From positions 1 through 64,000 of the forward strand of contig NZ_LHZC01000039.1 in NCBI RefSeq assembly GCF_001580615.1: a DNA stretch of 64,000 nt, in the 5' to 3' direction. The translations under genes and the position numbers were made by a program. Position 1 is the first letter of the stretch, and each line of letters opens with the position of its first letter. Of the stretch, positions 1-8,094 are shown piece after piece. The DNA comes from Acetobacter malorum (lineage in GTDB: Bacteria; Pseudomonadota; Alphaproteobacteria; Acetobacterales; Acetobacteraceae). The notes beneath the pieces are model-generated. The model was not told where the DNA came from, did not search any database, and saw only the letters and a program-made list of their open reading frames with translations.

Positions 1-324
1 TTGTGCCGTGTGCATACCGCCACGCTCCCCGTGCATACCTTATCCGGGTATTTTTTTACTTAGTTTTACTTTGTCAACCTTTTTCTTTACTTCATGCAGT
101 ATTTTTTTACTTGCTCTATACTTTATCTATACTATGTCAAGATAATTCGTAAAATATACCCAGCCCGAAATAAATTACCCAAAATATATTTTATATGCCC
201 AGATATGCAGTTTCATCATGGGTATTTTTTTATCCCGCGTTGGGTATTTTTTCTTGCGCTCTCGTTTTTTCTTGGGTATTTTTATTTATGCGTTATACAT
301 GAACGACAAAGCGAGAACCGGACA
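1..324. repeat. AT-rich leader with GGGTATTTTT repeats upstream of the protelomerase operon
   Basis: No convincing gene lies here. The strand carries a repeated box, GGGTA or AGTA followed by 5 to 7 T, at about 46-57, 98-108, 220-231, 242-252 and 274-284. Inverted copies (TACCC with A-rich flanks) lie near 153-180. Two related GTGCATACC words sit at about 9-18 and 31-39. The composition contrasts with the GC-richer genes around it. Spacing is irregular, so this is not a simple tandem repeat. It could be an operator or an iteron-like binding region for the downstream recombinase, or part of a telomere-proximal region; the sequence alone does not decide. Confidence 0.5.
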
Positions 325-633
325 ATGCCCCTCAAGCTCCCCAATATCAGCAGCTACCCTCTACCTGATGAAACCAGCGATTGCTATGTGCCTGTTCGGC
401 ATTGCAACGAACACGGGGCCATGACCAAGACCCACCTTTCGAGCGTCTTGGCTAATCTGCGTCATGCAGGCCACTCCGACGATCAGATCATCAGCATCCG
501 AGACCAATACCGCACACACGGCCACGCCTCCCTCCCGTGGTCGGCAAATCGTCCGGCAGAATGGATTGAGGACACACTGCGCCCCGAAGGATGGGCTGGA
601 ACTATCACCGATGAACACGGAGACGTAGCATGA
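325..633 (+). CDS. small hypothetical protein coupled to the protelomerase gene
   Basis: About 102 residues if translation starts at the ATG at 325; an internal ATG at 421 is possible and longer starts run into the AT-rich repeats. I do not recognise the family. The C-terminal half is rich in charged residues and Trp (LPWSANRPAEWIEDTL), with no signal peptide or membrane segment. Its stop codon overlaps the next start by four bases (ATGA at 630-633), so it is very likely co-transcribed and translationally coupled with the recombinase and may regulate or assist it. Confidence 0.55.
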   Translation: MPLKLPNISSYPLPDETSDCYVPVRHCNEHGAMTKTHLSSVLANLRHAGHSDDQIISIRDQYRTHGHASLPWSANRPAEWIEDTLRPEGWAGTITDEHGDVA

Positions 634-2576
634 CCAAGAAAACACTACGCGGCGCAGCACTGGCCATCGCAGAGTTCATCTTCGACAACTACGAAGACGT
701 GCGAGATAGCGAATATCAGCATGGCCGGTTCAAAGACCGGGTATTCACACCGAACGGAGGGGAATATTACACCGCCACGTCTGGACGTGAACCCTTCGAC
801 GCATCCAAGCACCCCGGATGGGAAAACCTACGCTGGCAGGAGCAGTTCTCCGACCATTTCAACAAGCGTTACAATAACCGAGTTTTCAAGCTCGTTCCTG
901 CAACCACTGTACCAGCCTCCCAAACCACCCCGGAGAAGCCCTCCAAGCGCCTCACATTGGCCTCTGTCAACAAGAAGATAGGAGCGGAGGGCATCGACGC
1001 TGAATTGGTGCAGGGGGAAGGATACCTCTATTTCATCGGCCCCGACGTGGAGTATGCAAAGTCCACATCGGTCATGGTGGCACGGCTGAACCAGCTCACA
1101 CTGGAAAGATGGCTTGAAGAAGCCAAAAGCATCCACGATGAATCTAAAACCCGAAAGGCTGATCTTGAAGAAGCCGAAGCCAATGGCGGAAGCATCGTGG
1201 CTACTGCATCGGCCTCGGATAGCACACGCGGTCGCCAGCCCACTCTACAGCAAGCCATCGGTCTGTTTGTGGAGGAAATATCCAAAATTAAGGCGCAAGA
1301 CACTGCCGCTATTCAGCAGCGTTGCGAAAGGGAGATCCAGTCACTCGATAGAGTGAAGGTCAATACTCGCAAGACATACATCATGCGATACCGCGCTGCC
1401 GTCACGCAGTCTCTCGGAGACCAGCACCCGGCCCTGAATTACCTCTCTGCGTCTGGACTATCAGCACAGATCACAGCCAAAGCTCAGAAGGAACAGGAGG
1501 CCGAACAATTTGACCCAATGGCCAACGCCCCTACTAGCTCTCTGACTAAACCCTCGTCACGCCAAGAAGCCGTAGAGGCTTTTATCGAAAAGATGCGGCA
1601 GGCACGCTCCCAGACAGAAATGCGAGCAATCTGGGATGCAGAATTTGCTTCACTCGCGTCTCTCAGCGAGAGCAGCCAGAAGCTATATGTGAGCAAATAC
1701 TACCGCAAAGAGCTTGCTAAACACTTCGCGCCAGACAGCAAGGTTTTTGAAATCGTCAAGGTTCCAGACGAGATAATGGAGCGTATCAGCCTCTCTTACC
1801 GTCGCAAGGTAATTGAGGAACACAAGAAGCTAGTTCACATTCCGCAATGGCAGGGGATCATCGACACAGCAACTCGTGCCCTGACAGTCCGCCTCAAGGA
1901 CAAGAACCCCACCAAAGAAAGCGCAATGGTCATGGCCGCTGCCCTGTTGGTGCTCACAGGTCGCCGCCCCTACGAGATCGTAAGCGCCGGGCACTTCAAC
2001 GCTGCACCTTTGCCGGGCGGTGTCAGTAGCGCCAAATCCAAATGGTCAGTCATGTTTGAAGGTCAAACAAAGACCAGAGGGGCCGCAGGAACACGACACG
2101 ACAGTTCCTACGAGATTCCGGTGCTCGCACCCGCACGCACAATTCTGGATGCCGTCAGCCTGCTTAGATCGTCTCCTGAAGGACAGGAATTAAGCAAGCT
2201 ATCCAATGAGGAGTTCAGCGCACTCACAAACTCTCGCGGCATCAGCGATGCACTCCCTCTCCGTGCTGCCGTAGAGGATCTTTACAAGCGCCACTGGCCT
2301 GCCGAAGCCGTTCTATCTCCGAAATGCCTTCGACCACTATATGCGGAGATTGCCTACAAAATGTTTGCTGCCTCGTCTGTATCCAAGAACTCCTTCTTTG
2401 CGCGTGTGCTTGGACACAAAGCGAATGATCTGGAAACGTCCCTTTCCTACATGGATTACTATCTGGACGATAATTCGGACGCAGCAGCGGTAGCGACACG
2501 AACGCAGAAACGAGCACTGAACGATATGGAGAAACGGAATATCTCTCTGGATGAAAAGAAAAAACCCGGCCTTTAG
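630..2576 (+). CDS. protelomerase (telomere resolvase, tyrosine-recombinase fold)
   Basis: 648 residues. The C-terminal half has the catalytic signature of protelomerases such as TelK/TelN, TelA and ResT: Arg446 in LTGRRPYEI, Lys481 in GQTKTRG, Arg568 in PKCLRPLYAEI, His596 in VLGHKAND, and Tyr607 as likely nucleophile 11 residues after the His (Tyr610 is an alternative). The usual integrase box HxxR is replaced by KxxR, as I recall for telomere resolvases rather than integrases. Two similar helical segments (about 207-272 and 313-382, each with a KxY motif) look like a duplicated core-binding domain. The N-terminal 130 residues are unassigned. Such enzymes cut a palindromic site and reseal each half as a hairpin, maintaining linear replicons. 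An RBS (GGAGA) precedes the ATG, which overlaps the upstream stop. A divergent ordinary tyrosine recombinase is the main alternative. Confidence 0.72.
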   Translation: MTKKTLRGAALAIAEFIFDNYEDVRDSEYQHGRFKDRVFTPNGGEYYTATSGREPFDASKHPGWENLRWQEQFSDHFNKRYNNRVFKLVPATTVPASQTTPEKPSKRLTLASVNKKIGAEGIDAELVQGEGYLYFIGPDVEYAKSTSVMVARLNQLTLERWLEEAKSIHDESKTRKADLEEAEANGGSIVATASASDSTRGRQPTLQQAIGLFVEEISKIKAQDTAAIQQRCEREIQSLDRVKVNTRKTYIMRYRAAVTQSLGDQHPALNYLSASGLSAQITAKAQKEQEAEQFDPMANAPTSSLTKPSSRQEAVEAFIEKMRQARSQTEMRAIWDAEFASLASLSESSQKLYVSKYYRKELAKHFAPDSKVFEIVKVPDEIMERISLSYRRKVIEEHKKLVHIPQWQGIIDTATRALTVRLKDKNPTKESAMVMAAALLVLTGRRPYEIVSAGHFNAAPLPGGVSSAKSKWSVMFEGQTKTRGAAGTRHDSSYEIPVLAPARTILDAVSLLRSSPEGQELSKLSNEEFSALTNSRGISDALPLRAAVEDLYKRHWPAEAVLSPKCLRPLYAEIAYKMFAASSVSKNSFFARVLGHKANDLETSLSYMDYYLDDNSDAAAVATRTQKRALNDMEKRNISLDEKKKPGL

Positions 2577-2582
2577 GCCGGG
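2555..2582 (-). terminator. rho-independent terminator for the minus-strand membrane protein gene
   Basis: Arms CCCGGCCT (2565-2572) and AGGCCGGG (2575-2582) leave a 2-base loop. Read on the minus strand the hairpin is followed by a T-rich run (2564 down to about 2555), so it ends the gene whose stop is at 2596. It overlaps the last codons of the convergent protelomerase gene. Confidence 0.8.
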
Positions 2583-2595
2583 ACTACCAAGACTT

Positions 2596-3225
2596 TTATA
2601 AAATCTTCCATACCAAACGATGAATTGGGTCTAATATGTAAATGAGTGGAAACATACACAGAAGCATAAGACAGACTGCCACCCCAGAAACTAACAAACA
2701 AAAATTTGCATAGAAAAAATCATTTAGAAAAGCTCTATCTCGAAACAGCTTTGTATAAATTTTGCTCTGGAGCGCCTTCATAATAAAGGCGTTCATAGGC
2801 GAAAACATTGATGAATATACCAAGTTACTTGCTGATATATTCACGTCTTTTATAAAAATCGTGCAAATCATTATGACCAACTGCGTTTGGAACAAAGCCC
2901 AAAACAGATTTATCGGCTTCATTGCAGTCGGATGATTTATTGATGATGGTTGACTTGCTTTATTACTGCGACCGAAAATAAATGATATAAATCTCGTTAT
3001 TTGTTTTACGACTGCCTTAATAGGCCGATCCATAACATCTTGCGTAACTTTTTTTAAGAAAACGAATATCACACCCATTACGCTCATAACTACAAGAGCG
3101 GGGATGTGATCCCACACATAACTAAATGACGGGTGATCGAGAAACTGTCCAAAACTAACCGGGCCTCCGCAAGCAGAAGCAACTGTCTTTTGTGCTTCAA
3201 CTACCTGTTGCGCTCCATCTCCCAT
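2596..3225 (-). CDS. hypothetical multi-pass inner-membrane protein
   Basis: 209 residues from the ATG at 3225, chosen because GGAG lies nine bases upstream and longer starts run through the upstream terminator. Hydrophobic segments at about 40-58, 107-125 and 170-200 suggest three or four membrane passes; a basic loop (about 60-95) is probably cytoplasmic. I do not recognise the family. It lies downstream of a DUF2726 membrane protein and a secreted transglycosylase-like protein but is separated from them by a terminator, so it may have its own promoter. A transfer or entry-exclusion role is conceivable but only inferred from location. Confidence 0.6.
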   Translation of the reverse strand: MGDGAQQVVEAQKTVASACGGPVSFGQFLDHPSFSYVWDHIPALVVMSVMGVIFVFLKKVTQDVMDRPIKAVVKQITRFISFIFGRSNKASQPSSINHPTAMKPINLFWALFQTQLVIMICTIFIKDVNISASNLVYSSMFSPMNAFIMKALQSKIYTKLFRDRAFLNDFFYANFCLLVSGVAVCLMLLCMFPLIYILDPIHRLVWKIL

Positions 3226-3238
3226 GTGACCACTCCAT

Positions 3239-3265
3239 AAAAAAGCCGGTCTAATGACCGGCTTT
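3239..3265 (-). terminator. rho-independent terminator after the DUF2726 gene
   Basis: Perfect 10-base arms AAAGCCGGTC (3242-3251) and GACCGGCTTT (3256-3265), with T6 after the hairpin on the minus strand. The stop codon of the upstream gene (3251-3253) lies in the arm and loop. Confidence 0.85.
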
Positions 3266-3832
3266 GGTATCTGCCTTCTGCTTTCTTTCCAGCCATTCCG
3301 GCCTTTCCAGCCACTCCGGCAACTCAATCCTTGTATAAGGCTTAACCCTCAATAAAGGCACTGCTATTTTTTCAAAAACAGCTTCCACATACCGATCTCT
3401 TTTTTGCCTGTCTGGTCTATCGTGAGACTTATCATCTAGTTCGATACCTAAAACAGCCTCTCTCGTTTCCTCACAAACAATTATGAAGTCTATACTCTTG
3501 CGCTGGACGCCATAGGACGCCCTCAAATGCTCCCTGAAGGACGGGGCATCCACGCGCACCAAATCGGCCAGCCTCACCTGCGGACAGACATGAAACCCAC
3601 TCCTGACACGCCTGTTGAGATTGAGAAGGGACTGTACCTCCCACTCAGTTAGGAGGGGCGAAGGCCACAGAAAAGAAATTGATTTTGCTTCCTCACCATT
3701 GAGAGACAGCGCCCATTTAGGTTTGTTCCCTTTCAAAAGACCACGAACTGACGAAACAAAAATGACACTCAAAATAACAATGACTACAATGAATAGGCAT
3801 TGATACAGACCTAGAGACACAATGTGGCTCAT
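3251..3832 (-). CDS. membrane-anchored DUF2726-family protein (restriction-endonuclease-like fold)
   Basis: 193 residues. One N-terminal membrane segment (about 9-30) is followed by a soluble domain at about 60-180 that matches the DUF2726 pattern: basic strands, then IDFIIV (Asp115), GIELDDKSH (Glu131, Asp133, Asp134, Lys135, His137) and a D(R/K)-rich helix. DUF2726 is thought to have a PD-(D/E)xK nuclease-like fold; nuclease activity is inferred, not shown. The start overlaps the stop of the upstream transglycosylase-like gene by four bases (ATGA at 3829-3832), so the two form an operon. Such proteins occur on many conjugative plasmids; the role in transfer is not established. Confidence 0.65.
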   Translation of the reverse strand: MSHIVSLGLYQCLFIVVIVILSVIFVSSVRGLLKGNKPKWALSLNGEEAKSISFLWPSPLLTEWEVQSLLNLNRRVRSGFHVCPQVRLADLVRVDAPSFREHLRASYGVQRKSIDFIIVCEETREAVLGIELDDKSHDRPDRQKRDRYVEAVFEKIAVPLLRVKPYTRIELPEWLERPEWLERKQKADTKAGH

Positions 3833-5346
3833 TTGTTCGTCTCCATGATCTGCAAATGTGCAACTCCTGAATCTGCCGTATCTTGAGCCGCTAGGTCTCT
3901 GCTCGTCACACGCAGGTCATCCGCCTCAGAGTGAGCAAGCTCCATCCACAAGGCACGCTCTGCTTGCTGCGCCTGATTGACAGAGAAATCCTCAGTCCCA
4001 AGGCGATACCCGGCCACACCATCCGTTCCTCCTGCCAGAGACGCCCCCGCGCCCCCACTATTCGGAGACGACCGGGCAAGAGCGTCCCGGCTGGCCGAGC
4101 AGGACGATGGCAGCGACGTAGTGCTGGATCGACCAGCGAACGCTTGGGGATATGCCTGCATAGCTTCAGGCAGGACAGACACCGAACGCCCCAAAAAGCT
4201 CTCTGGGTTCACATAGTAGAATGAGCGGCTGGCCGCGTCTCCGAGCTTGTCAGACGCAAGCGCACTGTTGCCAGTCGCGGCAACTGAACAGTCAGGGCAC
4301 GGCACATCAAACCCGGCCCGGCCTGCCAGTCCGGCAGATTTCAAAACGTCTTGTCTGACAGCCATCGAAAGACCGAAACCCGGCTTACCCGTTGTTCCCG
4401 TGTTCGTCATAAGCCCGAGCACCTGCGACCGTTGCACTGTCGGATTGGTGTTTACAGCACCGGCAAGATTGCTCAGGTTGTTGTATGTCGTTCTGATAGA
4501 GCCATCAGAAACAACAACAGAGCTACCTCCCGGCGTGCTGGATGGAAGCCATTGAGCCGTTCCCCCCGTGCCAGCTTTCACTTGTGGCGTGTTGTCACCT
4601 GTCGCTGATCCATTCGCGGCCAGACCAATAGAATGACTGTCCCATGTGTTGCCACCAGTCCCATCTCCCGCTCTGGCAGAGCCATAGGGAACGGAGAGAT
4701 ACAACTGGACAGAGGACAGGTCGGCCAAACACTGCACCGGCGCACTTGCATCATTAGGATCACCAGTGATGGCCGACACGTTGTAATTCGCTCCCGTGAG
4801 GAGGTATTTACAAACCGACGTTCCGTATCCGTCTGCCGTGTTGAATGCTCCCGTGCAGCTATAGCCGTTCTTCACGAAATGGGCGAGCTTACCATCAGAG
4901 CCACACCCGAACTGACACGCCATCAGAACGGAACTCTCCGTAATGGTCGTACACGCATTCTGCCAGCAGACGGATTTCCCGATGGCTGACGTAAGACCAT
5001 TCCTCTGCGCTCTGCGCCAGCTATCAGACACATAGCGTTTGTAGGCGTTCACCTGTCCTTGGGGATCATGCAAAAACTGATCTTTGGTGCCTGAATAATA
5101 TTCCTCAAATGTGCCGGGGCAGAACTGGAACGCGCCGAGGCACCCCTTCGAGCTTTCGGTACTCCATGAGCCTTCGTTAGCCGAGACAGCTTGAGCATAT
5201 TGCACGAGATCCGCAGACATACCGGCCTGCTGCATATCTGCACCTGATACGCCAGCATAAGCGGACGGTGCAAAAATAGAGAAGGCAGACACCACCCAGA
5301 TGCACGCTACCAGCCCACTTAGGAAGGATAACGACCTACGCATCAT
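3829..5346 (-). CDS. secreted lytic-transglycosylase-like protein
   Basis: 505 residues with a signal peptide (about 1-31, cleavage after AYA). The segment at about 50-80 (QAVSANEGS then GAFQFCPGTF) resembles the catalytic Glu and GxFQF motifs of soluble lytic transglycosylases, with Glu58 as candidate acid. Many cysteines in the first 200 residues suggest disulfides. The remainder is Ser/Gly/Ala-rich and low in recognisable domains. A transfer apparatus needs a wall hydrolase, which fits this gene. The start (ATG at 5346 or 5343) directly follows the stop of the gene upstream, and its end overlaps the DUF2726 gene, giving a tight three-gene operon. Confidence 0.6.
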   Translation of the reverse strand: MMRRSLSFLSGLVACIWVVSAFSIFAPSAYAGVSGADMQQAGMSADLVQYAQAVSANEGSWSTESSKGCLGAFQFCPGTFEEYYSGTKDQFLHDPQGQVNAYKRYVSDSWRRAQRNGLTSAIGKSVCWQNACTTITESSVLMACQFGCGSDGKLAHFVKNGYSCTGAFNTADGYGTSVCKYLLTGANYNVSAITGDPNDASAPVQCLADLSSVQLYLSVPYGSARAGDGTGGNTWDSHSIGLAANGSATGDNTPQVKAGTGGTAQWLPSSTPGGSSVVVSDGSIRTTYNNLSNLAGAVNTNPTVQRSQVLGLMTNTGTTGKPGFGLSMAVRQDVLKSAGLAGRAGFDVPCPDCSVAATGNSALASDKLGDAASRSFYYVNPESFLGRSVSVLPEAMQAYPQAFAGRSSTTSLPSSCSASRDALARSSPNSGGAGASLAGGTDGVAGYRLGTEDFSVNQAQQAERALWMELAHSEADDLRVTSRDLAAQDTADSGVAHLQIMETNK

Positions 5347-5796
5347 TTACAGCCCCGGCTTGCCTAACGGGAGCACCCTGTCACACGCCTTGATGGCTTT
5401 CAGGGACGTAGCAATCTGAAAGTCCGTTGGGACTGCACACATCTGCTCCGATTGAAGCAAAACCTTTTTCCCTGCTCCTCCCTCGAATATCACTCTGACA
5501 GGGCAATCAGAAGGTGAGCCACAATCGCCATTTACGATTTGAGACACTACTACCGTGCCCCCTAGCCGCTCTGATCTGTAGGTTCCATACCAGATGCCCG
5601 AGCCGTTCACGTCGTCGGTCTCTGCTTTGCTCCACACTCCTTTAGGGTCAGTATGCAGATGCAACCCCACCTTAGCCAAAGGAACAGGCATCCATGTTTC
5701 CGCCTTGGCCTGTCCCGCAGACACGACAGCCGCCGCCACGAAAACACCTGCCAACAGCCCCCGCGCCCGAACCAGACCACCTATGAATTGTTTCAT
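5347..5796 (-). CDS. small secreted protein, possibly IalB-like
   Basis: 149 residues, signal peptide about 1-32 (cleavage near AKA). The mature part contains paired cysteines (GDCGSPSDCP, MCAVPTDF, KACDRV) and a beta-rich pattern loosely like the invasion-associated locus B (IalB) periplasmic family; that match is from the general pattern and is weak. The RBS AAGGAAGG lies eight bases before the ATG. It is the first gene of the operon with the transglycosylase-like and DUF2726 genes. Confidence 0.55.
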   Translation of the reverse strand: MKQFIGGLVRARGLLAGVFVAAAVVSAGQAKAETWMPVPLAKVGLHLHTDPKGVWSKAETDDVNGSGIWYGTYRSERLGGTVVVSQIVNGDCGSPSDCPVRVIFEGGAGKKVLLQSEQMCAVPTDFQIATSLKAIKACDRVLPLGKPGL

Positions 5797-5880
5797 AGTA
5801 TTAACCTTCCTTACGATGTTTAACCTACGATCAAACCAATTAGTGCCGGGGAATGATCGTCAAATAGGGCTTTTCGATAT
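5797..5880. promoter_or_regulatory. divergent promoter region with inverted repeat
   Basis: The 84-base gap separates divergent genes and so should hold both promoters. An inverted repeat ACGATCA (5827-5833) / TGATCGT (5854-5860) could be an operator. I cannot place the promoter boxes with confidence. Confidence 0.35.
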
Positions 5881-6309
5881 ATGATCGACCACCCTGACAT
5901 GAAACCAGTACCGAACAAGACAGGCACCGTGAAACATAGTGATGAAATACGCTGGATCGTCCCCCGATCCGTCCTAAAAAAGATCGCTCAAGACGATCTT
6001 AGTAAGGCAGAGATGACCCTTCTTCTGTATTTCATGTCGTCGTGTGAGCTTCAAATCGTCAAACCGAGACCAACAATCTCTTTTCATATCGCAAATCACC
6101 CCAACATTCCAGCGAATTACGTTGGCATGTACATCTACACGGGAAAGAGAACCGAAATATCGGACGACCATACCGGCCTAAGCGTTGCCGCCATCACGAA
6201 AGGAGCCGCCGCCCTATCCAAAAAAGGTTACATCATGCGATCTTCCGAGTTCTCTTTACGTCTCGTATTCGCTTTCATTCTGAACCCCAATCTCTTTGAA
6301 CTGGTTTAA
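5881..6309 (+). CDS. hypothetical protein upstream of dotM
   Basis: 142 residues. No signal peptide or membrane segment. The middle (SKAEMTLLLYFMSSC) and the later segment (GLSVAAITKGAAALSKKGYIMRSS) have the look of a winged-helix DNA-binding domain: an HTH-like helix pair followed by a two-strand wing. I do not recognise a named family. It lies 46 bases before dotM on the same strand and may be its co-transcribed regulator; this is inference. Start 5881 is the first ATG; 5899 is an alternative. Confidence 0.5.
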   Translation: MIDHPDMKPVPNKTGTVKHSDEIRWIVPRSVLKKIAQDDLSKAEMTLLLYFMSSCELQIVKPRPTISFHIANHPNIPANYVGMYIYTGKRTEISDDHTGLSVAAITKGAAALSKKGYIMRSSEFSLRLVFAFILNPNLFELV

Positions 6310-6364
6310 TCGTCAATAAAGACGTATTATCCTGCCATAAACCTATTAAACTACGGTGCAGAAA

Positions 6365-8056
6365 ATGGCAGGAAATCGAACAGGATCGAACAACAACGAC
6401 ATGACACTTGTTATTGTGTCGCTTGTCGGTTTTTTCTTCGTCTTATTAGCGATAATGTGGTTTGCCGCGTCGCCAATTATCGGCCTCGTTTACAAGTGGG
6501 TCAGAACCATAGAAAGCCTTGGAATATGGGCTATCATCCCCCACGGATGGGGGCGCTATTTCTGGACGACACCCGCCCGCACAGCGTTCCAATTCAAAAG
6601 CATCTACGTCTCGTCAGTGCCGTTCAATTTGCTTTTTGCCCTGACAATAGCGGGAATAGGCGCTTTGGCGTTCTACAAAGTCAGAAACCAGCACCTAGAC
6701 GCTCAGATCAAAAATGATAGTCCGATTGGCTATAAGGAGCTGATGGAGCTTCAGGCCCCAATCTTTCCGGCCAATGATTTTTTCCTGCTGTTTTCGTTAG
6801 AAAAATACCCGCTCAAAAAAGGGCCAGCCCGCCTACCTATGACGGCAATCGAGTTTCTGACGGACTGCGATGCACTGATTGGCATCCATGACACGCTGGA
6901 CGATAACCCACGCGCAAAAAAGGGGTGGATGATCGACGAAGCTGCGGTGACGAAACGGCTGACTTCTGTTTTCGGCCCGGCCAACCCGTTCACCAATCCT
7001 GACTTCAAAATGTCAAGCCGATCTAAGCTCCAAGAAGCCGTGGATGCGATACCTTGGCACCTTGTCTCTCTGGTGTACGTCTGCCTTCTGCGTCTCTATG
7101 CGTTAGAGGTCTATGTCGAGGACGATAAAGCGTTTGCAGAGGCTTATGCACTCAGCGACGAGCACCTAAAGAATATCTGGCGCGATCTGAATGCGCTCAA
7201 GCGCAAACATGGCGACACCCTGACTCTCGGCTTTGTAGATGCCGATGATGAAGAATTGCAAAGAGCCATCCTGAAAGAGAAAAAGGCTGACGCTATTCTC
7301 CGGACGCTGCCGGAAGTCTTAAATGACCGCAAGCAAATCACACGACAGGTCACGGACGAAAATGGTCAGACGACAGATACGACGGTAGAACAGACAACGG
7401 GCGATGCTTTCAAAACAACAGTGACGGCCCGCGAAAACCTCTTGAAGATCCTCACCTGTACGACTGGCGCATTCGACAGGCCGGAATGGAAAAAGAAAAA
7501 TCCCGGCCCTACCGAAGCTGCACGCCTGCGGATCACCCGCAAACGACAGAAGCAGTTTCTCAATGAGACCGCATACAAGCTGCTCACCCGAAATGGGTAT
7601 CTGTTTGGCATGATCTCCACCCTGCTTACGCAGACGCGATCCTGCGGCATTCTTCCCCCGGCCACGTTCCGCTGGATGCGCTTTTACGATTACCCCATGT
7701 GGTGCTTTCTTCGAGCCACGGGCATGAACACCCCAACCGTAGAGATTGCCGGAATGTTCGATCACGCACAGGTTGAACAGAAGTCAGGCGTTCCGTTCAG
7801 ACGCCCTTACCTGACCACATCCGTTGAAGGGATCAGGTTAGAAGCCAACAAGTATATCACCGAAGATATGCGTCAGAGCTTTGCCACCATTCAGACCAGT
7901 CGGGCCGCTGCCACGAGAACCGTTGAGGCGGCACGCATCATGGCAAAGACGATTGCCGAGAATATCAGAAACCGCGACCTTACCGGCCTTGACGACGTGG
8001 ATAAGCTCGACAAATGGCAAAATGAAGATAAATGGAACGGCGCTCAATCGGACTAA
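6365..8056 (+). CDS. dotM: DotM/IcmP (TrbA) type IVB coupling-complex protein
   Basis: 563 residues from the ATG at 6365; a GTG at 6356 is also in frame. Two N-terminal membrane regions (about 13-40 and 75-95) are followed by a large cytoplasmic domain, the arrangement of DotM/IcmP of Legionella and TrbA of plasmid R64. The C-terminal half (EAARLRITRKRQKQFL..., then CGILPPATFRWM and WCFLRATGM) matches my memory of DotM. DotM binds the coupling ATPase DotL at the inner membrane and helps receive substrates. Here dotM is alone on the plus strand, about 20 kb from dotL, whereas R64 trbA and trbC lie close together. The RBS is weak. Confidence 0.75.
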   Translation: MAGNRTGSNNNDMTLVIVSLVGFFFVLLAIMWFAASPIIGLVYKWVRTIESLGIWAIIPHGWGRYFWTTPARTAFQFKSIYVSSVPFNLLFALTIAGIGALAFYKVRNQHLDAQIKNDSPIGYKELMELQAPIFPANDFFLLFSLEKYPLKKGPARLPMTAIEFLTDCDALIGIHDTLDDNPRAKKGWMIDEAAVTKRLTSVFGPANPFTNPDFKMSSRSKLQEAVDAIPWHLVSLVYVCLLRLYALEVYVEDDKAFAEAYALSDEHLKNIWRDLNALKRKHGDTLTLGFVDADDEELQRAILKEKKADAILRTLPEVLNDRKQITRQVTDENGQTTDTTVEQTTGDAFKTTVTARENLLKILTCTTGAFDRPEWKKKNPGPTEAARLRITRKRQKQFLNETAYKLLTRNGYLFGMISTLLTQTRSCGILPPATFRWMRFYDYPMWCFLRATGMNTPTVEIAGMFDHAQVEQKSGVPFRRPYLTTSVEGIRLEANKYITEDMRQSFATIQTSRAAATRTVEAARIMAKTIAENIRNRDLTGLDDVDKLDKWQNEDKWNGAQSD

Positions 8057-8088
8057 AAAAAAGCTCTAGGTGCGCCGACACCTAGAGC
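8055..8088 (-). terminator. rho-independent terminator between convergent genes
   Basis: Ten-base arms GCTCTAGGTG (8063-8072) and CACCTAGAGC (8079-8088). On the minus strand it is followed by T8, so it ends the HTH gene at 8095; it may also stop dotM transcripts less efficiently. Confidence 0.8.
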
Positions 8089-8094
8089 AAAAGA

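Noticed and set aside
94..324. Longer reading of the first small gene, starting at 94
   Set aside because: This extension is translated from AT-rich repeat DNA, is very hydrophobic and aromatic, and has no ribosome binding site. The ATG at 325 suits better.
218..424. Short plus-strand ORF at 218-424
   Set aside because: It overlaps the repeat region and the better gene, and has no RBS or recognisable content.
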